Positions 1 through 8,196 of a DNA stretch of 48,653 nt are shown piece after piece. Made by a program: the position numbers and the translations under genes. Location: NCBI RefSeq assembly GCF_001189245.1, contig NZ_LFIQ01000119.1, forward strand, positions 273,912 through 322,564, in the 5' to 3' direction. Source of the DNA: Bradyrhizobium pachyrhizi. Lineage in GTDB: Bacteria; Pseudomonadota; Alphaproteobacteria; Rhizobiales; Xanthobacteraceae. Every line of letters starts with the position of its first letter. The stretch's first letter is position 1. The notes beneath the pieces were generated by a model. That model saw nothing but the letters and a program-made list of their open reading frames with translations, was not told the origin of the DNA and did no database searches.

Positions 1-1
1 G

Positions 2-196
2 ATCGACTCGATCCTCTCGGATATCGGCGTCGAGGGCGGCAGTCTCGCCAAGATGCCCGGCCTGATCCGCGAGGCCCGCGACATGCAGGGCATCAAGGAT
101 TCCGCACGCAAGAGCGGCAGCGATGCCAAGCCGACGGCGCCCGAGGGCGGCGGCGAGCCGGCGCGACCTGAGCGCACGCCGCGCAAGAAGGACTGA
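2..196 (+). CDS. C-terminal end of an unidentified protein (partial)
   Basis: An open frame enters from the left edge and ends at a TGA at 194-196. About 64 residues are visible. The last 30 are low-complexity and rich in Lys, Pro, Gly and Glu, ending in RTPRKKD. I do not recognise the family. The stop lies 9 nt before the first SRPBCC gene on the same strand, so this is probably an earlier gene of the same operon. No function is assigned. Confidence 0.5.
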   Translation: MDSILSDIGVEGGSLAKMPGLIREARDMQGIKDSARKSGSDAKPTAPEGGGEPARPERTPRKKD

Positions 197-205
197 GCTT
201 ACGCC

Positions 206-643
206 ATGGCACGGGTTTACGTTTCCACCGTCGTCAACGCCCGCAATGACCGGGTCTGGGCCCGCGTCCGCGATTTCAACGGGCTGCCGAACTGGCATCC
301 CGCGATCGCCGAAAGCCGGATCGAGGGCGGCGAGCCCTCCGACAAGATCGGCTGCGTCAGGGATTTCCGGCTGCGCAACGGCGATCGCATCCGCGAGAAA
401 CTGCTCGGGCTGTCCGACTACGACATGTTCTGCACCTATTCGATCCTGGAATCGCCGATGGGCGTCGAGAACTACGTCGCGACCTTGCGGCTCACGCCGG
501 TCACCGACGGCGACCAGACCTTCCTGGAATGGACCGCCGAATTCGACTGCGCGCCGGAACGCGAGGCGGAGCTCGTCAACAATATCGGCGGCGGCGTGTT
601 CCAGGGTGGCTTCGACGCGCTGAAGCGGGCGTTCGGGGGATAG
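206..643 (+). CDS. SRPBCC family protein (polyketide cyclase/CoxG-like), copy 1
   Basis: A 145-residue protein of the START-like SRPBCC fold, the usual length for single-domain members. Visible signatures are the N-terminal strand with VWARVRDFNGLPNWHPAI (the helix-grip entry segment), PSDKIGCVRDF, and the C-terminal helix GGVFQGGFDALKR. Such proteins bind small hydrophobic ligands or act as accessory factors; CoxG of carbon monoxide dehydrogenase clusters belongs to this superfamily. It sits upstream of molybdenum hydroxylase genes, so an accessory or ligand-binding role is inferred. It is clearly paralogous to the protein at 860-1303, sharing VRDFNG, PSDKIGCVR and PVTDGD. The ATG at 206 follows a weak purine-rich stretch. 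Confidence 0.85.
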   Translation: MARVYVSTVVNARNDRVWARVRDFNGLPNWHPAIAESRIEGGEPSDKIGCVRDFRLRNGDRIREKLLGLSDYDMFCTYSILESPMGVENYVATLRLTPVTDGDQTFLEWTAEFDCAPEREAELVNNIGGGVFQGGFDALKRAFGG

Positions 644-680
644 CTGAATGCATAGATCAGATATCTCCGAGCAGACGGTC

Positions 681-812
681 CACCTCTCCCCTTGTGGGAG
701 AGGTCGGATCGCATCGCAAGATGCGATCCGGGTGAGGGGTTGCGGACCCTCGTGGGACCTGCGCTCCCTCACCCGGCGCAACGCGCCGACCTCTCCCCGC
801 TGGGGAGAGGTG
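681..812. repeat. Palindromic intergenic repeat element
   Basis: The two ends, CACCTCTCCCC and GGGGAGAGGTG, are inverted copies. Inside lie smaller hairpins: CTCTCCCCttgtGGGAGAG, the ATCGCATC/GATGCGAT pair around 708-727, CCGGGTGAGGG against CCCTCACCCGG, and CTCTCCCCgctGGGGAGAG. The whole block folds into a long cruciform-like structure. Such elements are dispersed in Bradyrhizobium and Rhodopseudomonas genomes. It separates the two paralogous SRPBCC genes and may act on transcript processing or termination; that role is inference. Confidence 0.8.
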
Positions 813-859
813 AGGCACGCGGCTCGAGACATCAAAACCGCAGATATTGGATTTTGACC

Positions 860-1303
860 GTGCCGCATATCGTCAAAAGCACGATCCTGGATGCGCCGAC
901 CGATGCGGTGTGGGCCGTGCTGCGCGATTTCAACGGCCATGACCGCTGGCATCCGGCGGTCGCAACCAGCGGCATCGAGCGCGCGCAGCCGTCCGACAAG
1001 ATCGGCTGCGTCAGGCGCTTCAAGCTGAAGGACGGCGCCGAGCTGCGCGAGCAATTGCTGGCGCTGTCCGATCTTGAGCAATCGTTCAGCTACTGCCTGC
1101 TCGATACGCCGATCCCGATGTTCAACTACGTGGCGCATGTCCGCCTGCTGCCGGTCACCGACGGCGACCGCACCTTCTGGCACTGGGAGTCGCGCTTCAC
1201 GACGCGGACCGAAGACAGCGAGCGTATCACGCAGATGGTTTCGGAAGACATCTACCAGGCCGGCTTCGACGCCATCCGCCGGCATCTGAAGGAGGCCGCG
1301 TAA
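860..1303 (+). CDS. SRPBCC family protein (polyketide cyclase/CoxG-like), copy 2
   Basis: A 147-residue SRPBCC protein starting at GTG 860. Residues encoded upstream of this point come from the palindromic repeat and are not protein-like, which decides the start. It shares VLRDFNG, WHPAV, PSDKIGCVR and PVTDGDRTF with the protein at 206-643, so the pair arose by tandem duplication. It ends 15 nt before the FAD subunit of the molybdenum hydroxylase, with a purine-rich AGCGGAGAG between. A CoxG-like accessory or substrate-binding role is inferred from the context; no catalytic residues can be named. Confidence 0.82.
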   Translation: MPHIVKSTILDAPTDAVWAVLRDFNGHDRWHPAVATSGIERAQPSDKIGCVRRFKLKDGAELREQLLALSDLEQSFSYCLLDTPIPMFNYVAHVRLLPVTDGDRTFWHWESRFTTRTEDSERITQMVSEDIYQAGFDAIRRHLKEAA

Positions 1304-1318
1304 GCGGAGAGCACCATC

Positions 1319-2137
1319 ATGCCAGTCACGGTGAAAACCTTCACCAGCACCCATGACGCCGCGGCAGCGCTGTCGTCGGATCGCAGCGCCCGCTATCTCG
1401 GCGGCGGCACGCTGGTGATGCGGGCGCTGAACGAGGGCGACATCTCGATCTCGACCATCGTGCGCGCCAGCGACCATGCGATGACACGGATCGACGCGTC
1501 AGGCTCGCGCATCACGCTGGGCGCCGGCGTCACCTTCGCGCGCATCCTGACTGAACGCGACCTCGCCTTCCTGCACGCCCCGGCGCGCTCGATCGGCGGA
1601 CCGGCGGTGCGCAACGTGGGCACCGTCGGCGGCAATCTGTTCGCGCCGGTGCCGTATGGCGACTTCACGGTCGCGATGCTCGCGCTTGATGCCACCGTGT
1701 CCGTCCAGGGCGGCCTCGGCGGCCGCGAGATCCCGATCGAAGAGTTCCTGCAATCGCGCGATCGGCAGGCCGGATCGCTAGTGCTGGCGATCTCCTTTGC
1801 CAGGCCCGGCAGCACTGAGGCCTTCCGCTACCGCAAGATCGCGCGGATCAAACCCAAGGGCGGCGCGGTGATCACCCTCGCGGCACATCTGACGGTCAAC
1901 GGCAGCCGGATTGTCGGCGCCCGCGTCGCGCTCGGCTCGATGGCGCCGACGCCGATCCGCGCCCGTGCCGCCGAGCGCGCGCTGGAAGGTCGCACGCTCG
2001 ACGCCTCCACCATCAACGCGGCCGCCGCGGCGGCCGTCGAAGGAACGTCGCCCGGCGACAATGCGCTCGCCAGCGCCTGGTATCGCCGCGAGATCGTCGG
2101 CGTGCATCTCCGCCGCCTGTTGTCCGGTCCGGAATAA
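1319..2137 (+). CDS. Molybdenum hydroxylase FAD-binding subunit (CoxM/XdhB-like)
   Basis: A 272-residue medium subunit of the xanthine dehydrogenase/CO dehydrogenase family. FAD-binding signatures are present: GGGTLVM at about residues 28-34 and NVGTVGGNL at about 99-107, which contact the FAD pyrophosphate. The C-terminal third is the usual CO dehydrogenase flavoprotein C-terminal domain (ALGSMAPTPIRARAAERAL). It passes electrons from the 2Fe-2S subunit to an acceptor. The length matches single-domain medium subunits. The next gene follows within a few bases, so the two are co-translated. Confidence 0.92.
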   Translation: MPVTVKTFTSTHDAAAALSSDRSARYLGGGTLVMRALNEGDISISTIVRASDHAMTRIDASGSRITLGAGVTFARILTERDLAFLHAPARSIGGPAVRNVGTVGGNLFAPVPYGDFTVAMLALDATVSVQGGLGGREIPIEEFLQSRDRQAGSLVLAISFARPGSTEAFRYRKIARIKPKGGAVITLAAHLTVNGSRIVGARVALGSMAPTPIRARAAERALEGRTLDASTINAAAAAAVEGTSPGDNALASAWYRREIVGVHLRRLLSGPE

Positions 2138-2142
2138 ACGTG

Positions 2143-2622
2143 ATGGCCAAGACTGCCCTTCAATTCCAGCATAACGGCCGCGACGTCGCGATCTTCGTCG
2201 ACGGCGGCACCAACCTCCTGGTCGCGCTGCGCGAGCTGATCGGCGACATGACGCCGAAATTCGGCTGCGGCCAGGGCGGCTGCGGCGCCTGCAGCGTGCT
2301 GATCGACGGCGAGCTGCATCTCTCCTGCCTGACGCTCGCCGAGACGGTTGCCGGCCGCTCGGTCGAGACGCTCGACGGCATCAAGGACGGCCCCAATTTG
2401 CACCCGCTGCAGCGCGCCTTCGCCGACAATTTCGCCGCGCAGTGCGGCTACTGCACGCCGGGCATGCTGATGGCCGCGAAGGCGCTGCTCGACCGCAATC
2501 CGCAGCCAAGCCGCGCCGAAGTGGTCGAGGCGATCTCCGGCAATATCTGCCGCTGCACCGGCTACGAGCCGATCATCAACGCCGTGCTATCAGCCGCGTC
2601 CGGCGGCCGGGCGCGTGCGTAA
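2143..2622 (+). CDS. Molybdenum hydroxylase 2Fe-2S subunit (CoxS/XdhA-like)
   Basis: A 159-residue small subunit with both expected iron-sulfur centres. The plant-type ferredoxin centre uses C42, C47, C50 and C62 (CGQGGCGAC, then SC). The helical-bundle centre uses C101, C104, C136 and C138 (QCGYCTPGM, NICRCTGYEP). It carries electrons from the molybdenum site to FAD. A GTG at 2140 lies directly before the ATG at 2143. I prefer the ATG because it is better spaced from the GGA at 2131. The gene lies between the FAD and Mo subunit genes, the usual small-subunit position. Confidence 0.93.
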   Translation: MAKTALQFQHNGRDVAIFVDGGTNLLVALRELIGDMTPKFGCGQGGCGACSVLIDGELHLSCLTLAETVAGRSVETLDGIKDGPNLHPLQRAFADNFAAQCGYCTPGMLMAAKALLDRNPQPSRAEVVEAISGNICRCTGYEPIINAVLSAASGGRARA

Positions 2623-2634
2623 GGGAACAGTGCC

Positions 2635-4227
2635 ATGCTGGAACTGCGCAAGGACATCTTCGCCGACGAGCGCGACGACAATCTGAACGAGATCGGCAAA
2701 GGCACGCAGCGCCAGGACATGCTCGGCCATGTCACCGGCACCTCGCCCTATTTCGATGACCACAAGCTGCAGGGCATGCTGCATCTGAAGGTGGTCCGCA
2801 GCGCCCATGCGCATGCACGGGTGCGCCGCATCGACACCTCGGAGGCCGAGCGGTCGCAGGGCGTGCGACGCGTGATCCGCGCCTCCGACGTGCCGCGCAA
2901 CCTGAACACGCTGCTCAGCCTGATCAATTTCGGCAAGGATGACGAGCCTTCGCTCGCGGTCGACAAGGTGCGCTACAAGGGCGAGCCCGTCGTCGCTGTT
3001 GTCGCCGACAGCCCGCGCGAGGCCTATGAGGCCATCGCAAAGGTCAAGATCGACTATGAGCCGCTGCCGGCGGTGTTCGACGTCGAGGACGCGCTGAAGC
3101 CGGGCGCGCCCGTGGTCAACGAGGTCTATCCCAAGAACACCTTCACCTATCACGAGACCTATGATCACCAGCAGCTGCGCTTCGGCGATGCCGACCGCGC
3201 GCTCGCCACGGCCGACCATGTGCTGGAACAGCGCTACCAAATGTCGCCGATCGAGCACGCGCCGACCGAAACCAACGGCTCGATCGCAGCTCCCGACACC
3301 AACGGCCGTTACATCGTCTACACCTCGACGCAGGCGCTGTTCTTCTCGGTGGACACCTGCGCGAAGATCCTCGACGTGCCTTCCAACACCTTCCACTTCA
3401 TCGGCGGCACCGTGGGCGGCGGGTTCGGCGGCAAGGTCGATACGCTGACAGAGCCGCTCTGCATCCTCGGCGCGATGCTGACCGGTCGCCCGGTGCGCTA
3501 TGTGTTCGGGCGCGAGGAGGAGATGCAGTACGGCCCGCCGCGCGGCGCCGAGCGCATCTACATCAAGGACGGCGTGATGCGCGACGGCCGCATCGTCGCC
3601 CGCAAGGTGCGCGCCTACTTCGACAGCGGCGCCTATACGCGGCTGTCGAGCTATGCGGCGGTGAAATGCGCCGCCCATCTGCCCGGCCCCTACACGATCC
3701 CGAACGTCCATGGCGACGTCTACTGCGTCTTCACCAACCGGACGCCGGCGACCGCGATGCGCGGCTTCGGCGTCACGGCGATGGATTTCGCCATTGAATG
3801 CCAGATGGACAAGCTCGCCCATCTCGTCGGCATGGACCCGATGGAGTTCCGGATCCTCAATGCGTATCGCGATGGCGACATGAAGGCGCACCGCCGCGAG
3901 GCCAAGAACACCGCGCTGATCGAATGCGTGCAGGTCGCCGCGGAGAAGGCCAAGTGGCCGCTCCGCGAGGACTTCAAGCGGATGTCGTCGCGCAAGGATG
4001 GCGGCGGCGCGCGCGCCGCGGTGACGCCGACCCCGCGCGAGACACATGCGCCGCCGGCCGCGCCGTCCCAGCAGCGCACGACGTATGACCGCGCGCCGGC
4101 CGCGACCCGCGAGCCGCCGCCACCGCCGCCCTCTTCACCGCCACCGTCACCTCCGCCGCCGCGGCCGAGCGCGCCGTCGCATGGCGCCACCCGCTTCTCT
4201 TCCGTCTTCGGCACCAGGAGGCGCTGA
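2635..4227 (+). CDS. Molybdopterin-binding subunit, N-terminal half, with proline-rich tail
   Basis: 530 residues covering the first half of an XDH-family large subunit. It opens with the a/b hammerhead domain (VTGTSPYFDDH, VRSAHAHARV) and continues into Mo-binding domain 1 with GGTVGGGFGGK near residues 257-267 and the ATAMRGFG segment near 375-385. Usual large subunits run to about 750-800 residues in one chain. Here homology stops near residue 450 and is followed by about 80 low-complexity residues rich in Pro, Ala and Arg, then a stop. The missing half is the next gene. Pairing of the two products is required for a complete Mo-cofactor site. Precedent: nicotinate dehydrogenase of Eubacterium barkeri also has a split large subunit (NdhL and NdhM). 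Confidence 0.9.
   Translation: MLELRKDIFADERDDNLNEIGKGTQRQDMLGHVTGTSPYFDDHKLQGMLHLKVVRSAHAHARVRRIDTSEAERSQGVRRVIRASDVPRNLNTLLSLINFGKDDEPSLAVDKVRYKGEPVVAVVADSPREAYEAIAKVKIDYEPLPAVFDVEDALKPGAPVVNEVYPKNTFTYHETYDHQQLRFGDADRALATADHVLEQRYQMSPIEHAPTETNGSIAAPDTNGRYIVYTSTQALFFSVDTCAKILDVPSNTFHFIGGTVGGGFGGKVDTLTEPLCILGAMLTGRPVRYVFGREEEMQYGPPRGAERIYIKDGVMRDGRIVARKVRAYFDSGAYTRLSSYAAVKCAAHLPGPYTIPNVHGDVYCVFTNRTPATAMRGFGVTAMDFAIECQMDKLAHLVGMDPMEFRILNAYRDGDMKAHRREAKNTALIECVQVAAEKAKWPLREDFKRMSSRKDGGGARAAVTPTPRETHAPPAAPSQQRTTYDRAPAATREPPPPPPSSPPPSPPPPRPSAPSHGATRFSSVFGTRRR
4216..4221 (+). promoter_or_regulatory. Strong Shine-Dalgarno for the second Mo-subunit gene
   Basis: A perfect AGGAGG lies 8 nt before the ATG at 4230, inside the end of the preceding gene. 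It supports separate translation of the second half of the Mo subunit rather than a sequencing frameshift. Confidence 0.75.
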
Positions 4228-4229
4228 CC

Positions 4230-5252
4230 ATGACCCGGCATCGCGGACGCGGCATCGCGTCGGTCAACTATCCCATCGGCATGAATCTCGGCGGCGATCC
4301 GAGCCAGGCGCTGGTGCATTCCAACCCCAGCGGCAAGTTCACCGTGGCGCTGTCGTCGATCGACCTCGGCCAGGGCATGAAGTCGGTGACGCGGCAGATC
4401 TGCGCCGAGACGCTGGGCGTGCCGGTCGAGGACGTCTATGTCGACACCGCGGACTCCGACACCGGCCCGCACTGCATGGGCTCGTTCGCCTCGCGCGGCA
4501 CGCATCGCGTCGGCAACGCCGTGATGGCGGCGGCGCGCGAGGCGCGCGGTGTGATGATGGAGGCGGCCGCCGAGGAGCTGGAGGTGAATGCCGCCGACCT
4601 CGAGACCGACGGCCGCGGCAATATCCACGTCAAGGGTGCTCCGCATCGCTCGATCTCGACCAAGGACGTCGCCATCGCTGCGCAGTTCAAGCAGGGCAAG
4701 ACCATCTCCGGCCGCGGCATCTTCCTGGTGCCGCTGTCCGACGTCGACCCCGAGACCGGCGAGATGTCGCCTGCGACATGCTACGCGCATGCCTGCCTCG
4801 TCGCCGAGGTCGAGGTCGACGACGAGACCGGCGAGGTCGACATGGTCCGGATGGACTCCGCCTATGAGCTCGGCCGCGCGCTCAATCCGCGACTGGTCGA
4901 GCAGCAGCTGGTCGGTGGCGCCTGGATGGGCGTCAGCCACGCGCTCTACGAGACGCCGGAGCCCTATTATCCGGAGCCTGTGCACGGCCCGCGCGATTTC
5001 GTCGAATATCTGATGCCGGGTCCGGGCGACATCTGCCCGCACGACATCGCGGTACTGGAACGCCCGGCGCCCGACGGTCCGTTCGGCGCCAAGGGACCAG
5101 GAGAAATGTGCGCCAATCCGGTGTTGCCTGCGGTCGCCAACGCAATCTTCAACGCGGTCGGGGTGCGGATCGACGATCTGCCGATCACGCCGGAAAAGGT
5201 GTTGCGCGCCATCAAGGCGCAAGGCGGCGCGCGGCCGCAGCCACGGCGCTGA
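4230..5252 (+). CDS. Molybdopterin-binding subunit, C-terminal half
   Basis: 340 residues covering the second half of an XDH-family large subunit (Mo-binding domain 2). It starts at RGRGIASVNYPIGMNLGG, where one-chain relatives carry on directly from domain 1. GQGMKSV lies near residues 47-53, GSFASRGTHRVGNAV forms another cofactor-contact region, and GAKGPGE ends in E292, the expected catalytic glutamate that activates the Mo-bound water. Without the preceding gene product it cannot be active. The start is set by the AGGAGG at 4216. It is followed 9 nt later by the MoxR ATPase gene. Confidence 0.9.
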   Translation: MTRHRGRGIASVNYPIGMNLGGDPSQALVHSNPSGKFTVALSSIDLGQGMKSVTRQICAETLGVPVEDVYVDTADSDTGPHCMGSFASRGTHRVGNAVMAAAREARGVMMEAAAEELEVNAADLETDGRGNIHVKGAPHRSISTKDVAIAAQFKQGKTISGRGIFLVPLSDVDPETGEMSPATCYAHACLVAEVEVDDETGEVDMVRMDSAYELGRALNPRLVEQQLVGGAWMGVSHALYETPEPYYPEPVHGPRDFVEYLMPGPGDICPHDIAVLERPAPDGPFGAKGPGEMCANPVLPAVANAIFNAVGVRIDDLPITPEKVLRAIKAQGGARPQPRR

Positions 5253-5261
5253 GGTTTCTCT

Positions 5262-6143
5262 ATGCCGGTCCGCAGCAACATCGTCGGCATCGACAGCCCC
5301 GAGGCGCTGGAGAAGGCGCTGCGCGCGGCCTATTACCTTGCCGACGACAGCATCGCGACCGCCTCCTATCTCTCGCTTGCGCTGGGTAAGCCACTGCTGC
5401 TCGAGGGCGCGCCGGGTGTCGGCAAGACCGAGGCCGCCAAAGCGATCGCCGCCGTGCTCGGCCGCAGGCTGATCCGCCTGCAATGCTATGAAGGCATCGA
5501 CGCCGCCGCGGCTCTCTACGAATGGAACTACCCGCGCCAGATGCTGGCGATCCGGCAGGCCGGTGAGGAGAGCATCGACATCTATGGCGACGCCTTCCTG
5601 ATCGAGCGGCCGATGCTGGCAGCGCTGCGCGCGCCCGACGCGACGGTGCTGCTGATCGACGAAATCGACCGCGCCGATCAGGAGTTCGAGGCCTTCCTGC
5701 TCGAATTCCTCTCCGACTTCCAGATCTCGATCCCCGAGCGCGGCACAGTGCGCGCTGCCGAGCATCCCGTCGTGGTGCTGACGTCGAACCGGACGCGCGA
5801 TCTGCACGAGGCGCTGCGGCGGCGCTGCGTCTATCACTGGATCGATTATCCGAATGCCGAGCGCGAGGCGCGTATCGTGATGATGCGGGCATCCAGCGTC
5901 GCCGAGGCGACCGCCCGCGCCGTGGTTGCCGCCGTCGGCCGGCTGCGCCGCGAGCCGCTGAGCAAGGCGCCCGGGATCGCCGAGGCGGTCGACTGGGCGG
6001 AGGCCGCGACCCTGCTCAACAAGGGTGGCGCGCGCTGGCCGGACGCGTTCAAGCGCTCGATCGGCGTCGCGCTGAAGGACGAGGAGGATCTGCATTTCAT
6101 TTCACCGCGGCTCGATGCGATCATCGCGGAGGCGGCCGCGTGA
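5262..6143 (+). CDS. MoxR-family AAA ATPase (CoxD-like maturation factor)
   Basis: A 293-residue AAA+ ATPase. Walker A is GAPGVGKTE (about residues 49-57), Walker B LLIDEIDR (about 130-137), and sensor 1 is VVLTSNRTRDLHEALRRRC. MoxR proteins work with VWA-domain partners as chaperones; CoxD of Oligotropha carboxidovorans helps build the CuSMoO2 centre of CO dehydrogenase. Its position after the Mo subunit and its 4-nt overlap with the VWA gene indicate a role in maturing this hydroxylase. That role is inferred from CoxD/CoxE. Confidence 0.9.
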   Translation: MPVRSNIVGIDSPEALEKALRAAYYLADDSIATASYLSLALGKPLLLEGAPGVGKTEAAKAIAAVLGRRLIRLQCYEGIDAAAALYEWNYPRQMLAIRQAGEESIDIYGDAFLIERPMLAALRAPDATVLLIDEIDRADQEFEAFLLEFLSDFQISIPERGTVRAAEHPVVVLTSNRTRDLHEALRRRCVYHWIDYPNAEREARIVMMRASSVAEATARAVVAAVGRLRREPLSKAPGIAEAVDWAEAATLLNKGGARWPDAFKRSIGVALKDEEDLHFISPRLDAIIAEAAA

Positions 6144-7258
6144 ACGACGACCTGCAGCTGCCGCGCGCCGCGCGAATATTTGTCTCGTTCGTCGCGCTGC
6201 TGCGCGCCAACGGCTTTTCGGTTGCGCCGGAGCAGACGACAAGCTTCCTCGCGGCAATCGAGCTGCTCGGTCCGCGCAGCCTCGAGCACATCCGCCAGGC
6301 CGGGCTCGCGACGCTGGCGCCGCCGCCCGAGCGCCGCGCGACCTATGACCGGCTGTTCGACATCCACTTCTGCGGCGCTGATGCCATCGAGCAGGCCGAT
6401 GGCGAGGATGAGGAGACCGTTCGCCTGCAGGAGGAAGGCCGCGGCGAGGACGAGCCACCGCTCGCCGACGAGGCCAATGAGTCCGGCCTCGCCGCGGCGC
6501 GGGCCGAGGCACTGGTCGAGCGCCGCTTTGCACAGGCCGCGACCAGCGATCCGCTGCGAAAACTGTCGCGCGAGGCGGCAAGGCGACTGCCGCGACGGCG
6601 CGGCCACCGGCGACGCCGCGCGCGCAGCGGCCCGTTCGCCGATCTGCGCCGCACGCTGCGCGACAGCGTCCGCAATGACGGCGAGGTGCTGCGGCTCGGG
6701 CGGATGCGCCGCCGCCAGCGCCCGCGCAAGATCCTGTTCCTGATCGACGTCTCCGGCTCGATGAAGGCGCGCACCGAGGAGAACATGAAGCTCGCGCATG
6801 TGCTGGTGCAGGCGGCGGGCAATGTCGAGGTCTTCACCTTCGGCACAAGACTGACCCGCGTCACGACGGCGCTGCGGCTGAAGCGCCGCGAGCAGGCGCT
6901 GAGCGCGGCGTCCTTCCTGGTCAGCGACTGGGACGGTGGCACAAGGATCGGCGATGCGCTGCAGGCGTTCCTCGCCGTGCCGCGGTTCGGCGGATATGCC
7001 CGCGGCGCCGCGGTCGTGATCGTCTCCGATGGCCTCGAGCGCGGCGACCCGGCGGCATTGCGCGATGCGGTGGCAAAGCTGTCGCGGCGGGCCTGGCGCG
7101 TCAGCTGGCTGACGCCGCTCGCAACCTCGCCCGGCTTCACGCCGCAAACCGAGGCGCTGATTGCGATCCGGCGCTTCGTCGACGATCTCGTGGACGGCGG
7201 ATCGAGCGCGGCTGTGGTCGCGCATCTGCTGTCGCTTGGAACAAGGAGAGCTGCGTGA
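6140..7258 (+). CDS. VWA domain protein (CoxE-like)
   Basis: 372 residues beginning at GTG 6140, overlapping the ATPase stop by GTGA. The C-terminal half is a von Willebrand A domain with the MIDAS motif DVSGS at about residues 203-207. The middle is charge-segregated: an acidic stretch at about 88-115 and a very Arg-rich stretch at about 148-163. CoxE, the relative in CO dehydrogenase clusters, acts with CoxD in metal-centre maturation. Partnering with the preceding MoxR ATPase is expected from the family and the overlap. Confidence 0.88.
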   Translation: MNDDLQLPRAARIFVSFVALLRANGFSVAPEQTTSFLAAIELLGPRSLEHIRQAGLATLAPPPERRATYDRLFDIHFCGADAIEQADGEDEETVRLQEEGRGEDEPPLADEANESGLAAARAEALVERRFAQAATSDPLRKLSREAARRLPRRRGHRRRRARSGPFADLRRTLRDSVRNDGEVLRLGRMRRRQRPRKILFLIDVSGSMKARTEENMKLAHVLVQAAGNVEVFTFGTRLTRVTTALRLKRREQALSAASFLVSDWDGGTRIGDALQAFLAVPRFGGYARGAAVVIVSDGLERGDPAALRDAVAKLSRRAWRVSWLTPLATSPGFTPQTEALIAIRRFVDDLVDGGSSAAVVAHLLSLGTRRAA

Positions 7259-8145
7259 CTGGCATTGTCGACGGACATCATCACATCTGGCGGCAGGCCG
7301 ATCTCGCCTGGCTGTCCGGCCCGATGCAGCCGCGCATCTTCGGCCCCTACGAGCCGATCCGCCGCGACTATCCGATCGAGGAATATCTCGACGACCTCAA
7401 GGGCACCGGCGTTACCCGTTCGGTCTATGTCCAGACCAACTGGCCAAACGGCCAGTTCGAAGACGAGGCGGCCTGGGTGCAGCAGACCGCGGACCAGCAC
7501 GGCTGGCCGCACGCCCTGGTCGCCTATGCCGATTTTTCCGTCGCCGACGTCCGCCCGCAACTCGATCGATTGAGGCGCTATCCGCTGGTGCGCGGCGTGC
7601 GCATGCAGCTGCACTGGCACGAGAACCCGCTGTACCGCTTCGCCGCCCGTGCCGATCTCTGCACCGATCCCGTAATCCGGCGCAATGTCGGCCACCTCGC
7701 CGACTACCGCTGGAGTTTTGACCTGCAGGTGTTCGCGCCGCAGATGGCCGATGCGGCCGGCCTTGCGGAGGCCTGCCCTGACGTGACGTTCATCCTGCAG
7801 CATGCTGGCATGCTGGAGGATCTGTCGCCGCGGGGCCGCGCCGCCTGGCGCAGCGGGATGACGCGACTCGCGCAATATCCCAACGTGGTATCGAAACTGT
7901 CGGGGCTCGGCACCTTCATCCATCGCAACGATGCCGCGCATATCGCCGGCATCGTGACCGACAGCGTTGCGATCTTCGGCGCCGACCGCTGCCTGTTCGG
8001 CTCCAACTTTCCGATCGAGAAGCTGTGGACCAGCTACCGCGAACTCATCACCGCTTTCAAGACGGCAGCCGAACGGCTCAGCCCCGAGCAGCGCGAAGCG
8101 ATCTTCAGCACAACGGCGGCGCGGGTCTATCGGCTGGGGCCGTAG
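7255..8145 (+). CDS. Amidohydrolase family protein (TIM-barrel hydrolase)
   Basis: 296 residues starting at GTG 7255, again with a GTGA overlap. The N-terminal DGHHHIW is the metal-binding HxH of the amidohydrolase-2 family (2-pyrone-4,6-dicarboxylate lactonase and L-fuconolactonase relatives). Further family signs are VRMQLHWHENPLYRF, LQHAGML and LFGSNFPIEKL, the last holding the usual late-barrel GS(N/D)(F/W)P segment, with Asn in place of the common Asp. It probably opens a lactone or cyclic amide made by the hydroxylase. The substrate is unknown. Confidence 0.85.
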   Translation: MTGIVDGHHHIWRQADLAWLSGPMQPRIFGPYEPIRRDYPIEEYLDDLKGTGVTRSVYVQTNWPNGQFEDEAAWVQQTADQHGWPHALVAYADFSVADVRPQLDRLRRYPLVRGVRMQLHWHENPLYRFAARADLCTDPVIRRNVGHLADYRWSFDLQVFAPQMADAAGLAEACPDVTFILQHAGMLEDLSPRGRAAWRSGMTRLAQYPNVVSKLSGLGTFIHRNDAAHIAGIVTDSVAIFGADRCLFGSNFPIEKLWTSYRELITAFKTAAERLSPEQREAIFSTTAARVYRLGP

Positions 8146-8196
8146 GCGCACCGCGGGCTCGAACATAACAACGAACACGAATTGGGAGGGAGACAG

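Noticed and set aside
681..812. CRISPR-like repeats
   Set aside because: The repeats are inverted hairpins in one block, without regular spacers or cas genes.
3720..6095. 791-codon open frame on the minus strand
   Set aside because: It is antisense to the Mo subunit and MoxR genes, is rich in Arg/Ala/His/Asp without domain motifs, and arises from GC-biased third positions.
1319..7258. True aerobic CO dehydrogenase (coxMSLDEF)
   Set aside because: The gene order is FAD-FeS-Mo with CoxD/E-like partners, but the Mo subunit is split and I see no CoxL active-site loop of the AYRCSFR kind; the following hydrolase genes point to organic substrates.
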